Below, piece by piece: positions 33,295 through 41,950 of a DNA stretch of 64,000 bases (positions within the stretch are counted from its first letter, which is position 1; each line of letters begins with the position of its first letter). Origin of the DNA: Lentimicrobiaceae bacterium (GTDB taxonomy: Bacteria > Bacteroidota > Bacteroidia > Bacteroidales > Lentimicrobiaceae); contig JACJXH010000001.1 in the NCBI GenBank assembly GCA_020636745.1, forward strand, positions 558,001 through 622,000, read 5' to 3'. The position numbers were made by a program, and so were the translations under genes. The notes under the pieces were generated by a model. That model was not told where the DNA came from. It made no database searches and saw only the letters and a list, made by a program, of their open reading frames with translations.

Positions 33295-34009
33295 TTTTTA
33301 CTTCTTTTTCACGGTTTATTACCAGGGGGATAAGCACTTCTTCCTCAATTATAGAATGAATATTTAATACATATTCCAGTTCTATAAGGCTGAAGATTAA
33401 CTTTCTCCTGAGTTCAGGGCTGTTTTTAAGCGAAATATGCTTCAGCAGCAGATTTTTTAAATCTGTTAGTTTCGACTCTATATCAGTATGATGCTCAAGG
33501 TATTCCGTGCTTGAAAATTTAAGGCCGATTCCGGCATCTTCCGCAATCTTTGTCTTCAGCAAACTTCTAAAATAGGGAAAAGCCACTTTCTCTTCATAAT
33601 TTAAATGTTCAGTTACTTCCATAAAGTAATCATTAAAAAAGTAACCAATCATTTTTATTTCCGCCGAAGCGTCTGTTTGAAGTAAATCGCTTATATAGCC
33701 TTGAATTTCAGGGTATTTATCGTTTTTAAAATACTGATGGCTATTGTTCAAAAAGTGAATTATGGTTTCGATATGATGATAATCAATTTTTTCGATGCCC
33801 GTGGCACTGTAGCCGTTGTATAAATTGGCAAATAATATAAAAGTATTTTCGTCAATTTCGTTCTCACGGCATATTTGCGAAACTGTTTTATCATGCATTA
33901 CCAAATCCAGGTTGAAGTGCTCCAGCAAAAGGAGCAAATACGGGTTTTCAAATATCAGGTCTGCAATTTTAATTTCGGGCCTGATGAAAGTTCTGATGGT
34001 CTGATACAT
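33287..34009 (-). CDS. Hemerythrin-domain protein (RIC/YtfE-like)
   Basis: 240 residues. The C-terminal part (about 75-230) is a hemerythrin-like four-helix bundle with the diiron ligand pattern of the RIC family: H91 (NSHQYF), H135 and E139 (EHLNYEEKV), H173 or H174 (LEHHTDIE), and H218 and E222 (IHSIIEEEV). The first 60 residues resemble the ScdA_N/DUF542 domain of RIC proteins (IRPEIKIADLIFENP, then a helix), but the usual Cys pair is replaced by VMHD (37-40). RIC proteins repair Fe-S centres after nitrosative or oxidative stress; an oxygen or NO sensor role feeding the overlapping LuxR gene is the alternative I favour. First gene of the pair. Confidence 0.85.
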   Translation of the reverse strand: MYQTIRTFIRPEIKIADLIFENPYLLLLLEHFNLDLVMHDKTVSQICRENEIDENTFILFANLYNGYSATGIEKIDYHHIETIIHFLNNSHQYFKNDKYPEIQGYISDLLQTDASAEIKMIGYFFNDYFMEVTEHLNYEEKVAFPYFRSLLKTKIAEDAGIGLKFSSTEYLEHHTDIESKLTDLKNLLLKHISLKNSPELRRKLIFSLIELEYVLNIHSIIEEEVLIPLVINREKEVKIG

Positions 34010-34317
34010 TTGGTTAAATTGTTCTGGTAAAAATAGTATAAAACCTTTAAAGTTTGATTTCTGATGCTGTAATAGCTGCCTTCATTTCAATTCGATAACT
34101 AATTAAATCAGGCCGGAATGTGTAAATATTCATGGTTGGCTGCGAGCATGATTTGTATTTTATTTTCTTTTTGAATCCGATTGGCGTACCTGATGTGTGC
34201 TGCAATCATTTACTTTTGCATTTGCACAGGGCAGCTAAAACAGGTGATGAATTTAAAAATTACAGGTCTGCATCCTGCCTGTTGTTGTATGAGTTTAATC
34301 AAACGATATGATTTGCG
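34010..34317. other. Divergent intergenic region, hemerythrin and pentapeptide genes
   Basis: 308 bp without a gene. On the plus strand TACTTTTG (34211-34218) matches the -7 consensus about 100 bp before the pentapeptide gene, without a good -33 box. On the minus strand, no clean promoter is seen before the hemerythrin gene. No strong hairpin. Confidence 0.4.
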
Positions 34318-34890
34318 ATGGAGAGTAAAGTACAGCTGGCCAGGTGTTTTGAGAATCTGAATTATGTTCATAAAATGACCCGTAATGTTGAATTTGAACA
34401 ATGTACTTTTATTCATTGCGATTTTTCAGACGGAGGCTTTGCTTCCTGTAAGTTCGTGGATTGTACATTTACTCATTGTAATTTTTCAAATGCCGGATTG
34501 GGCAACAGTCAGCTGAAAGGCGTTTCATTTGTCGATTGCAAGTTAATGGGCGTGAATTTTGGTGAATGTTCTGATTTTCTCTTTAGTGTTGGATTTAAAG
34601 GATGTATGCTTGATTATGCATCATTTACCAGAAAAAAGATGATGAAAACTGTGTTTTCTGATTCGTCATTAAAAGGTGTGGACTTTAGCTTTTGTGATCT
34701 CTCAAAATCGAAATTTGATCAGGTTGATTTAATGGATGCCATTTTTGAAAAGGCTATATTGAAGGAAGCTGATTTGAGATATGCCATAAATTTTATCATT
34801 GATCCGGAGCAAACAAATTTACGCAAGGCAAAGTTTTCTCAGCAAGGTTTGGCAGGGTTACTCTCTCGATACGATTTAATTATTGAATAG
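34318..34890 (+). CDS. Pentapeptide-repeat protein
   Basis: 190 residues composed almost entirely of pentapeptide repeats (A(D/N)LXX type, here Cys/Phe-rich: CTFIHCDFSDGGFASCKF, CTFTHCNFSNAGLGNSQL), expected to fold as a right-handed quadrilateral beta-helix. There is an interruption near 85-115 (MGVNFGECSDFLFSV ... DYASFTRKKMMKTV), as in MfpA/Qnr-type proteins, which protect DNA gyrase. Length and layout (two repeat blocks, C-terminal helix QQGLAGLLSRYDL) are compatible with that group, but I cannot show gyrase binding from sequence. Cytosolic, single gene; ftsE follows 111 bp downstream. Confidence 0.85.
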   Translation: MESKVQLARCFENLNYVHKMTRNVEFEQCTFIHCDFSDGGFASCKFVDCTFTHCNFSNAGLGNSQLKGVSFVDCKLMGVNFGECSDFLFSVGFKGCMLDYASFTRKKMMKTVFSDSSLKGVDFSFCDLSKSKFDQVDLMDAIFEKAILKEADLRYAINFIIDPEQTNLRKAKFSQQGLAGLLSRYDLIIE

Positions 34891-35001
34891 CCGGTACTTA
34901 TAAATGGCAATAGTTAATAGTGCTCAGCAGCATTCAATCATTAAAAATATCTGTCATTTTCTGCTTACTTCTTATCTTTACACACTCAAATCAAAATTAT
35001 T

Positions 35002-35712
35002 ATGGCCCTCGACACCATCATCAGGCTTGCCAATCTTAATGTATATCAGCGAAATATTCTTGTTTTGTCGGAAGTTAATCTGACCATTTCAAAAGGAGAG
35101 TTTGTTTACCTGATAGGGAAAACAGGTACTGGTAAAAGCAGCCTGCTTAAAACATTATATGCTGATTTGCCTGTAACTGAAGGTGAAGCCGAAGTTGCAG
35201 GTTATAATCTGTTATCCATAAAAAGGCGCGAAGTTCCTTTTTTGCGCCGAAAGCTGGGGATTGTATTTCAGGATTTTCAATTGCTGTCAGACAGAAGTGT
35301 TAGCGATAATCTGTTGTTTGTGCTTAAAGCTACTGGCTGGGACGATAAGAATGCCATGCAGGAACGGATAAAAGACGTGCTCGAAAAAGTTGGATTGGGC
35401 ACCAAAGGTTTTAAAATGCCTCATCAATTGTCAGGAGGGGAACAGCAAAGGGTGTCAATTGCCCGCGCGCTTTTAAATGATCCTGAGCTTATTCTGGCCG
35501 ATGAGCCCACGGGTAATCTTGATCCAGAAACATCAAAAGGTATTATGGAGTTGCTTATCGATATTAGCAAAGCCGGCAGGGCAGTGTTAATGGCTACACA
35601 TAACTATTCGCTTATGGAAAAATATCCGTCGCGCACGGTTAAATGTGAAGGGGGAAAGGTATCAGCTTCCGAAAATAATTTTGATCAGTTTGTCGGCATT
35701 CCTGCTGTTTGA
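35002..35712 (+). CDS. ftsE: Cell-division ABC ATPase FtsE
   Basis: ATPase subunit of the FtsEX complex, which couples the divisome to septal murein hydrolysis. 236 residues. Walker A GKTGTGKS (39-46; Thr replaces the usual Ser of GxSGxGKS), Q-loop IVFQDFQLL, signature LSGGEQQR (143-150), Walker B LILADE (163-168), and H-loop ATHN. The order and sequence match FtsE more than LolD or MacB (SDNLLFVLKATGW). ftsX is not adjacent, as is common in Bacteroidota. The last 51 bp overlap the 3' end of the convergent glycosyltransferase gene. Confidence 0.85.
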   Translation: MALDTIIRLANLNVYQRNILVLSEVNLTISKGEFVYLIGKTGTGKSSLLKTLYADLPVTEGEAEVAGYNLLSIKRREVPFLRRKLGIVFQDFQLLSDRSVSDNLLFVLKATGWDDKNAMQERIKDVLEKVGLGTKGFKMPHQLSGGEQQRVSIARALLNDPELILADEPTGNLDPETSKGIMELLIDISKAGRAVLMATHNYSLMEKYPSRTVKCEGGKVSASENNFDQFVGIPAV

Positions 35713-36795
35713 AAAGTTTTGAGAAAGAATTTCAAGTCTGTTTTCGGCATCCTGATGGCTGAAGGGCTGATGTTGCAGCTTTTCGAGAGCAGAACGCAAA
35801 CCATGGGCTTCTGAAGCTATACAGCACAATTCGTCTAACCCGGTTCCGTTAAGCATAGGTGGATTCACCAGGCAATGCCTTCCGTTGTAGAGTGTATTTA
35901 AAAGCTTTAGTTTAAGCCCTGTAGCTTGAAAAGTAACAAGGATGTTCACATGTGCATTCCGGATAAGAGAGAAGAGCGACTCATCGTCAGGGTTGGCTAT
36001 GATCTCTATATTCGGCTGGCTGGCGGCCATTTGAATAATTCGTTGAGGTGGATTCATGCCGGCAATTATCAATCTGAGTGGAGAGCCGGCAAAAACTTTT
36101 GAAATGAGGTATGCGGCTGCGGCTTCATTTTCAGGTACTTCAATGTTGCCGTGGTAAAGTGCATAGTCCCCCGAACCCTCAGCAATTGTAATTTGGTTGT
36201 TGGCATGAAAACTTGGCAGAAAATGCACTGACTTGCCAGGGAAATGTTTCTGCAAATATTCCGTGTCCTCTTTTGAAACAACCAACATAGCTCCGGCATG
36301 ATTTAGAATACGCTGGAAAAGTAAAAGCTTCAAACTTTCAATCAGAAAATATGCTTTTTTCCCTAAGCGATGCTCAGCTTTGAAGAGGTTAAAATAATAC
36401 TGATGTTCAATATTGCTCTCTCTGTATACCAGTAGCCGGCCTTTCAGTCTGTGATCATTCATATAATAGCACGAATGCAGTCCTTCAAAGAGTATGGGAT
36501 AATCATCTTTTAAAAGGTTATGCATCATTTCCTCCGAACGTCTGCTTTTTACAATGTAAGGAACGATGCTGAAAGCTGAGATCAGGCCTGTAACACGCGG
36601 GTAATAGAATATTTCTTCACACAGGCTTTCCAGTTCCGGCGCCCTCTTCCGGCCCGGATATTCAATAATATGAAGGTGCAGTTTAATGCCTTTGTGATGT
36701 AATTCGCGAATCTTATAAAAAACATCAATGACCCCGCCATAGTTAGGAGGGTAGGGGACATCAAATGAAACAATATGGAGGTGACGTTCAGACAT
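35662..36795 (-). CDS. Glycosyltransferase (GT4-like)
   Basis: 377 residues with a GT-B layout. The N-terminal domain opens with HIVSFDVPYPPNYGGVID, a donor-distant Gly-rich loop typical of GT4/GT1 enzymes. The C-terminal domain begins near 215 (YALYHGNIEVPENEAAAAYL) and ends with a nucleotide-sugar-binding region (FQATGLKLKLLNTLYNGRHCLVN). The donor and acceptor are not identifiable. Start overlaps the end of the upstream glycosyltransferase by 8 nt (36788-36795), so the two form an operon. Its 3' end overlaps ftsE by 51 bp on the opposite strand. Confidence 0.82.
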   Translation of the reverse strand: MSERHLHIVSFDVPYPPNYGGVIDVFYKIRELHHKGIKLHLHIIEYPGRKRAPELESLCEEIFYYPRVTGLISAFSIVPYIVKSRRSEEMMHNLLKDDYPILFEGLHSCYYMNDHRLKGRLLVYRESNIEHQYYFNLFKAEHRLGKKAYFLIESLKLLLFQRILNHAGAMLVVSKEDTEYLQKHFPGKSVHFLPSFHANNQITIAEGSGDYALYHGNIEVPENEAAAAYLISKVFAGSPLRLIIAGMNPPQRIIQMAASQPNIEIIANPDDESLFSLIRNAHVNILVTFQATGLKLKLLNTLYNGRHCLVNPPMLNGTGLDELCCIASEAHGLRSALEKLQHQPFSHQDAENRLEILSQNFSNSRNADKLIKIIFGS

Positions 36796-37903
36796 ATTTT
36801 TGATAGATAGCCATTAAGACTTTTTCTTCGTTTTCCCAGGTTAGTTCAGAGGCCGCTTTAGCCAGATTTATCTTCCAATTTGCCACACTTTTCTCATCGC
36901 TCAGCATCAAATTTATTATTCGTGCAATTTCAGTTGGTTCATGGCTCTCGGTTATCATGCCAATCTGGTAGCTTTCAATAATCCGGCTGATTTCGGGTAA
37001 TCGTGATGCTAATACTGGTATTCCGGCATGAATGTAATCAAATAGTTTGTTAGGCAGGCTAAACCTGTAGTTAATATTGGTGTCTTTATCAAGTGTTAGT
37101 CCCAAATCGGCCAGCCTTGTGTATTGCATCATTTTCTGATAGGGCATTTTAGGCAAAAACATTACCCTGTCTTTGTATTCAGGGGCAGCAGCTTGTTGTT
37201 TGAGTTGTTCTATAACATCTCCTCCACCAATAATCAACAATACAGCATTTTCAATATATCTGATTGCTTCTATGGCTTCTTCGGCACCACGCTGAATATT
37301 GATGCCGGCACCCTGCATCAGTACAATTTTTTTATCATCAGGCAGCCCCAGTTCCTGGCGGGTTATAGTTGAATTGCCCTTATAAGCTCTTGGTATATTG
37401 CGGACTATATGCAGTGTTTTACCATATTTATTTTGGTAAAGATTTGCAATAGAGGTGTTTACTGTAAAAATATCGTAAAGCCTGGGAAAGATAAATTGTT
37501 CAATCTTAAGCCATATCCATTGCACACGGGGCCTGTTAACCAACTCAGGAGTTTCAGTGTAATATTCATGGCTATCGTAAACTATGGGTACTCGCTTGAG
37601 AAGGCTGGCAGTATAATTTGCCAGTAAGGTGTCAAGGTCGTTTGCTACCAGTAATTTGCAAGGGTGAGTAAGTAAATAGAAGAGCAGCCTGATGTTGTAT
37701 TCAGCATAAAAGAGCGGCCCTTTTTTGAAAGCCAGATGCATCCTGTGTGTGGCATAAGGTCGCTGTTCCAAAGGAAGGCTGTCGGGTAAGGCACGCCCAA
37801 CCAGCAATACCTTGAACCCCATCCTGGTAAGGCTATTGCACACTTTATCAACACGTTGATCGGTGCTTAAATCATTTGTAACAGAAACAATAACTTTAGT
37901 CAA
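36788..37903 (-). CDS. Glycosyltransferase family 4 protein
   Basis: 371 residues. N-terminal motif VIVSVTNDLSTDQRVDKVC is characteristic of a Bacteroidota GT4 group. The C-terminal donor-binding domain contains VLMQGAGINIQRGAEEAIEA and LPNKLFDYIHAGIPVLASRLPEIS, the E-x7-E-like region. Start is TTG 37903: an in-frame stop (TAG) lies four codons upstream, and no ATG is available, so TTG is the only start that keeps the conserved N-terminus. First gene of a two-gene operon. Probably modifies a surface or wall glycan; substrate unknown. Confidence 0.85.
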   Translation of the reverse strand: MTKVIVSVTNDLSTDQRVDKVCNSLTRMGFKVLLVGRALPDSLPLEQRPYATHRMHLAFKKGPLFYAEYNIRLLFYLLTHPCKLLVANDLDTLLANYTASLLKRVPIVYDSHEYYTETPELVNRPRVQWIWLKIEQFIFPRLYDIFTVNTSIANLYQNKYGKTLHIVRNIPRAYKGNSTITRQELGLPDDKKIVLMQGAGINIQRGAEEAIEAIRYIENAVLLIIGGGDVIEQLKQQAAAPEYKDRVMFLPKMPYQKMMQYTRLADLGLTLDKDTNINYRFSLPNKLFDYIHAGIPVLASRLPEISRIIESYQIGMITESHEPTEIARIINLMLSDEKSVANWKINLAKAASELTWENEEKVLMAIYQKYV

Positions 37904-37932
37904 GGCCGGAATCTACAATCAAAAATGGTTTA

Positions 37933-37940
37933 CAAAATTA
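37933..37940 (-). promoter_or_regulatory. Candidate -7 element for the glycosyltransferase pair
   Basis: The minus strand reads TAATTTTG, an exact consensus match, 29 bp before the TTG start at 37903, which supports that unusual start. Confidence 0.45.
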
Positions 37941-38067
37941 TCTGATTTTTTAATACAAGCCTCATAAAGTATGAGAAATCAGTGATGCCGATTCTTATCT
38001 TTCAAATGAATGGCTTTCCTTGCTATTTTTCAACAACAGGCTTGTATTAACCAAATTGCAATATCCT

Positions 38068-38075
38068 TACCTTTG
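38068..38075 (+). promoter_or_regulatory. Candidate -7 element for murB
   Basis: TACCTTTG lies only 4 bp before the ATG at 38080, implying a leaderless or near-leaderless transcript. It rules out the longer in-frame start at 38020. Confidence 0.5.
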
Positions 38076-38079
38076 TGTC

Positions 38080-39108
38080 ATGAACACAATCCCATCCTTA
38101 ACGCTTCAGCATAATGTTAATCTGAAGTCTTTCAATACATTCGGCATGAATGTGAGTGCGCTTGATTTTGTCGAAATCACTGACGAAACCCAACTTCCTG
38201 CGCTATTGCGTATGATAAATCAATACCAGGGAAAGGTTCTTTTTATGGGAGGAGGCAGTAATATGCTTTTTACAGGGAATTTCAATGGCCTTGTGGTAAG
38301 AATATTAACCAAAGGAATTGAGATTGTGGATCAGGACGATGAATTTGTTTACGTGCGGGCTATGGCAGGTGAAGTATGGGATGATTTTGTCCAGTATTGT
38401 GTCAGAATGAATTATGGTGGCCTTGAAAATTTGAGTCTGATTCCTGGTAATGTTGGAAGTAGCCCGCTTCAGAACATCGGAGCCTATGGTGCCGAAATAA
38501 AGGATACTTTTTATATGCTCGATGCTGTGTCATTGCGCACCGGCGAGTTTCGTGAGTTTTATACTGATGAATGTGATTTTGGATACCGCAGCAGTGTATT
38601 TAAGCATGAGCTCAAAGGGCAATATCTGATACTTTCAGTGACTTTCCGATTGAGAAAAAACCCATTGCTGAATGTTTCCTATGGTGCTATTGCTGCCGAA
38701 CTTGAGAAAATGGGCGAGAGCCCGTCGGTAAAATCAATAGCCAGGGCAGTGTGTAATATTCGTAGAAGCAAGTTGCCCGACCCCCTTGAGATTGGCAATG
38801 CCGGAAGTTTTTTTAAGAATCCGGTGGTAGATAAGGCTATGTTTGAAAAATTAAAACTTGCTTTTCCTGATATGCCTGCTTATCAGGCCCCTGAAGGTTA
38901 TAAACTGGCTGCCGGATGGCTCATTGAAAAGTGCGGATGGAAGGGGTTTCGCAAAGGAGATGCTGGTGTTCATGCACATCAGGCTTTGGTGCTGGTTAAT
39001 TATGGAAATGCCGGTGGCATTGAAATTCTGGAACTTTCAAGGCAAATTATCGATTCAGTAAGTCATAAATTTAATGTGATACTCGAACCCGAAGTTAACA
39101 TTATTTGA
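38080..39108 (+). CDS. murB: UDP-N-acetylenolpyruvoylglucosamine reductase
   Basis: FAD enzyme that reduces UDP-GlcNAc-enolpyruvate to UDP-MurNAc in the second committed step of peptidoglycan synthesis; cytosolic. 342 residues from ATG 38080, exactly the length of the type I (E. coli-like) enzyme. FAD-binding segment GKVLFMGGGSNMLF, LSLIPGNVGSSPLQNIGAYGAE, the type I marker CDFGYRSSVFK, the catalytic Ser in GNAGSFFKNPVV and the Glu of LEPEV at the end are all present. Single gene with terminator downstream. Confidence 0.96.
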   Translation: MNTIPSLTLQHNVNLKSFNTFGMNVSALDFVEITDETQLPALLRMINQYQGKVLFMGGGSNMLFTGNFNGLVVRILTKGIEIVDQDDEFVYVRAMAGEVWDDFVQYCVRMNYGGLENLSLIPGNVGSSPLQNIGAYGAEIKDTFYMLDAVSLRTGEFREFYTDECDFGYRSSVFKHELKGQYLILSVTFRLRKNPLLNVSYGAIAAELEKMGESPSVKSIARAVCNIRRSKLPDPLEIGNAGSFFKNPVVDKAMFEKLKLAFPDMPAYQAPEGYKLAAGWLIEKCGWKGFRKGDAGVHAHQALVLVNYGNAGGIEILELSRQIIDSVSHKFNVILEPEVNII

Positions 39109-39140
39109 TTATGATCTTTTTTTTGCACATACAGCATTAG

Positions 39141-39167
39141 AAGTCCGGCATTGCCGGATTTTTTTTT
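39141..39167 (+). terminator. Terminator after murB
   Basis: An 8-bp stem, AAGTCCGG (39141-39148) with CCGGATTT (39154-39161), contains a G-T pair, a 5-nt loop and a run of Ts. Confidence 0.85.
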
Positions 39168-39219
39168 ATCCCGTATATTAGCATTCCGGTTTACGAAAGT
39201 CTCACTAAATACTTAAGCC

Positions 39220-40659
39220 ATGAATCCTGCTCTGGTTGGTTTTATTGTTTACTTGCTGGCAATGCTGGCTATCGGATTGATTACATATGCCAGCAATGAG
39301 TCTAACCACGATTACTTTTTGGGAGGACGTAAAATGAATCCCTGGGTGGTGGCGCTTTCAGAGCGCACTTCGGGTGAGTCGGCCTGGCTTTTGCTCGGAC
39401 TTCCGGGTGCTGCGCTCGCTATGGGCATAGTTGAACTTTGGACGGCTCTTGGATGCTTGTTGGGAATTTTCTTTTACTGGTATGCCATAGCCTTCAGGTT
39501 GCGAAGACTCTCAGAGAGTTTTAATGCCATAACATTACCTGATGTTTTTGCCAATCATTTTCAACAAGGTGGTTTCATCATTCGCTTTGTTGCTATGGTG
39601 ATTATTGTTTTCTTCTTTACATTTTATCTTGCTGCTCAATTCAACGGAGCAGGCAAAGTGTTGTTTGTGACATTTGGAATTCCGCCTCTGACCGGAATGA
39701 TAATAGGAGCATCGGTGATAATTCTTTACACGATGCTGGGCGGTTTTCTGGCGGTTGTGTGGACTGATTTTGCACAAGGTATATTGATGTTTGTTGCACT
39801 GGTAATTCTACCTGTGGCAGGTTTGGTTGAAGTTTATTCAGGTGGTCATTCGCTGAACCAGGCTTTAAGTGGTTTCGGAGGACATTATCTGAGTATTACA
39901 GGCGGTAAGTCAGGATGGGCAGCGGTTGCAGTAGTAATTGGCGGACTAAGCTGGGCTTTCGGTTATATGGGCCAGCCTCATTTGCTAACGAAGTTTATGT
40001 CTATCAAAGATCCCGACAAACTGAAAACAAGCAGAAAAATTGCATTTATCTGGGCTGTGCCCGCATTTTCGGGAGCCATGGTGATTGGCCTTGCTGGTTT
40101 GGCTTTATACGGGCAAGGTTATTTTACCGATGTTGAGCAAGTTATGCCTCATCTGGCAACCAGTCTGCTTCCTCATTGGATTGCCGGTATTCTTATTTCA
40201 GCAGCTATTGCCGCTATGATGTCAACAGCCGATAGTCAATTGCTGGTCATCTCTTCAACTGTTTCTGAAGATTTTTGCCATCATATTCTTGGGCTCCATC
40301 TTTCTTCACGAGTTATGGTCAGACTTAGCAGAGTGGTGACTCTTTCGGTAGGGCTTGTTGCTTTTTTAATTGCCATTACTTCAGATAAACTCATATTTTC
40401 AATGGTTTCTTACGCATGGTCGGGCCTGGGAGCTTCTTTTGGGCCTCCCATACTGCTGATGTTGTGGTGGAATAAAATTACCTGGAAAGGGGTGCTGGCC
40501 GGAATGCTAACAGGCTCAGTATCAACTGTTGTCTGGTCGGAAATCAGCTGGCTTGATCAATTAATTTCTGTCAGATTTGCATCTTTCATACTGGCACTGG
40601 CAGCTGTGGTTCTGGTAAGTTTATTAACAGGTAAAAAATCAAATCTGTCTCATGCATGA
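39220..40659 (+). CDS. Sodium/solute symporter (SSS family, PutP-like)
   Basis: Inner-membrane Na+-coupled transporter of 479 residues with about 13 helices. Family signatures are DYFLGGRKMNPWVVALSE near 28-45, WLLLGLPGAALAMG, the helix 5 region LGGFLAVVWTDFAQGILM, and the helix 8 Ser/Thr pair in AAIAAMMSTADSQLLVIS. The sequence is closest to proline permease PutP, but substrate assignment within this family is unreliable. The stop overlaps the end of the convergent glycosyltransferase (40650-40659), with no terminator between. Confidence 0.85.
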   Translation: MNPALVGFIVYLLAMLAIGLITYASNESNHDYFLGGRKMNPWVVALSERTSGESAWLLLGLPGAALAMGIVELWTALGCLLGIFFYWYAIAFRLRRLSESFNAITLPDVFANHFQQGGFIIRFVAMVIIVFFFTFYLAAQFNGAGKVLFVTFGIPPLTGMIIGASVIILYTMLGGFLAVVWTDFAQGILMFVALVILPVAGLVEVYSGGHSLNQALSGFGGHYLSITGGKSGWAAVAVVIGGLSWAFGYMGQPHLLTKFMSIKDPDKLKTSRKIAFIWAVPAFSGAMVIGLAGLALYGQGYFTDVEQVMPHLATSLLPHWIAGILISAAIAAMMSTADSQLLVISSTVSEDFCHHILGLHLSSRVMVRLSRVVTLSVGLVAFLIAITSDKLIFSMVSYAWSGLGASFGPPILLMLWWNKITWKGVLAGMLTGSVSTVVWSEISWLDQLISVRFASFILALAAVVLVSLLTGKKSNLSHA

Positions 40660-41780
40660 GCTATGGTTTTCCTGATGGATTCCCAAAGTCGTTCGGCTGA
40701 TTTGTCCCAGGTAAATATTTGAGCTCTGACCGAACCAGCCTGAATGAGATTCATGCGTAAAGATTCATCTGTTGAAATTTTTTCCATCGCCATTGCGATG
40801 TCTTCAGGGTTAAACGGATCTATCAGCAAGGCTGCATTTCCTGCAATTTCAGGCATGGAGGTCACATTAGACGTAATTACCGGCACTGCACATCGGAAAG
40901 CTTCAATGATGGGGATTCCAAAGCCTTCAAAATAAGATACATAGGTGAGTGCTGTAGCCGAACCCATCACATTGCGCATGTCGCTTGATTCTAATCTGCC
41001 AGCGAAAATAACGTCATTCTTATATTTCATCTGGTTAAAAACGGAAGCAATCTCGCCTGTCCACCACTTACGGGCACCTCCAATCAAAAGCTTTGTATGA
41101 CTTCTGTCCTGCTCTCTGAACAAATCATATGCCCTGAAAAGATTAATCAGGTTTTTGCGAGGGTGTAAGGCTCCTATGAAAAAGAAATATGGATGCCCGT
41201 TGGTATATTTGTCGCGTGTATGAAGTTTGGTTTCATCACTCACAGGTAAGTAACTTTCATTGGCGCCATTGTATACCACATCAATTTTATCAGCATCAAT
41301 GCCGTATTGTTGGGAAATGTCTTTTTTTGAGAATTCAGATACGGTTGCAATCCGATTTGCTTTTTTTGCGTATTTTCTGAAAAAATGCCGGTAATACAAC
41401 CGTTCGGCTAAAGGAACGTCTTTAGGATAATGTTCAAAATTCAAATCGTGAAAAACAGTAAGTGAGGGTATTTTTGAGCCTAAAGAAAGATATCCGTCAG
41501 GTGAAAGGAAAATATCAGGCTTTATACGCTTTAAAACAAATCTTACTGAAATCTCAAACCAAATATAATATAAAAACGGATGACGAGCCTGAGGTCCTGT
41601 AACAACCGGATGAACATTGTTTCCAAAGATAAACTCCTGATGAAAAGGTCGGTCAAATATGAAATAGAATTCATGCTCAGGATGAGAAATCACCATCCTT
41701 TTGAGATTCTCAAATGTAAACCATCCTATCCCTTCAAGCCTGCCGTTCAATAACAAACGCGTGTTAACTGCAATTTTCAA
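40650..41780 (-). CDS. Glycosyltransferase family 4 protein
   Basis: 376 residues. N-terminal MKIAVNTRLLLNGRLEGIG with the Gly-Ile-Gly loop, conserved TVFHDLNFEHYP, and a C-terminal domain with PYFFFIGALHPRKNLINLF and the EGFGIPIIEAF motif holding the E-x7-E donor-binding residues, a clear GT4 (mannosyltransferase-like) protein. It starts at TTG 41780; no in-frame ATG precedes the conserved N-terminus. It is divergent from the flippase gene and probably acts in the same surface-polysaccharide pathway. Its 3' end overlaps the convergent symporter by 10 bp. Confidence 0.88.
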   Translation of the reverse strand: MKIAVNTRLLLNGRLEGIGWFTFENLKRMVISHPEHEFYFIFDRPFHQEFIFGNNVHPVVTGPQARHPFLYYIWFEISVRFVLKRIKPDIFLSPDGYLSLGSKIPSLTVFHDLNFEHYPKDVPLAERLYYRHFFRKYAKKANRIATVSEFSKKDISQQYGIDADKIDVVYNGANESYLPVSDETKLHTRDKYTNGHPYFFFIGALHPRKNLINLFRAYDLFREQDRSHTKLLIGGARKWWTGEIASVFNQMKYKNDVIFAGRLESSDMRNVMGSATALTYVSYFEGFGIPIIEAFRCAVPVITSNVTSMPEIAGNAALLIDPFNPEDIAMAMEKISTDESLRMNLIQAGSVRAQIFTWDKSAERLWESIRKTIAHA

Positions 41781-41848
41781 AATGTTCCGTTTTACATCCT
41801 TTCAGCATTAATATTGCTGCAAGAGATGAAATGATAAAATAATAATGA

Positions 41849-41856
41849 TATTTTTG
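41849..41856 (+). promoter_or_regulatory. Candidate -7 element upstream of the flippase gene
   Basis: TATTTTTG matches TAnnTTTG about 95 bp before the flippase ATG. No -33 TTTG at the right spacing. The leader would include the overlapping palindromes at 41915-41937. Confidence 0.35.
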
Positions 41857-41914
41857 CGCAAATTTATAATTAATACGATTCAGATGCAGGGTAATCATTA
41901 AAACCTGTATAGTA

Positions 41915-41937
41915 AAGTTCACGAACTTATTCAGTTC
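41915..41937. repeat. Overlapping short palindromes in the flippase leader
   Basis: AAGTTC-AC-GAACTT (41915-41928) is a perfect 6-2-6 inverted repeat. Its right arm (GAACT, 41923-41927) also pairs with AGTTC (41933-41937) across a 5-nt loop. The two pairings exclude each other. The site ends 13 bp before the ATG, so an operator or an RNA structure at the ribosome site is possible. Confidence 0.4.
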
Positions 41938-41950
41938 ATCATTAAAAGGC

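Noticed and set aside
34318..34890. Naming the pentapeptide protein as Qnr
   Set aside because: Layout resembles Qnr/MfpA, but repeat sequence alone does not show gyrase binding; a resistance name would be over-claimed.
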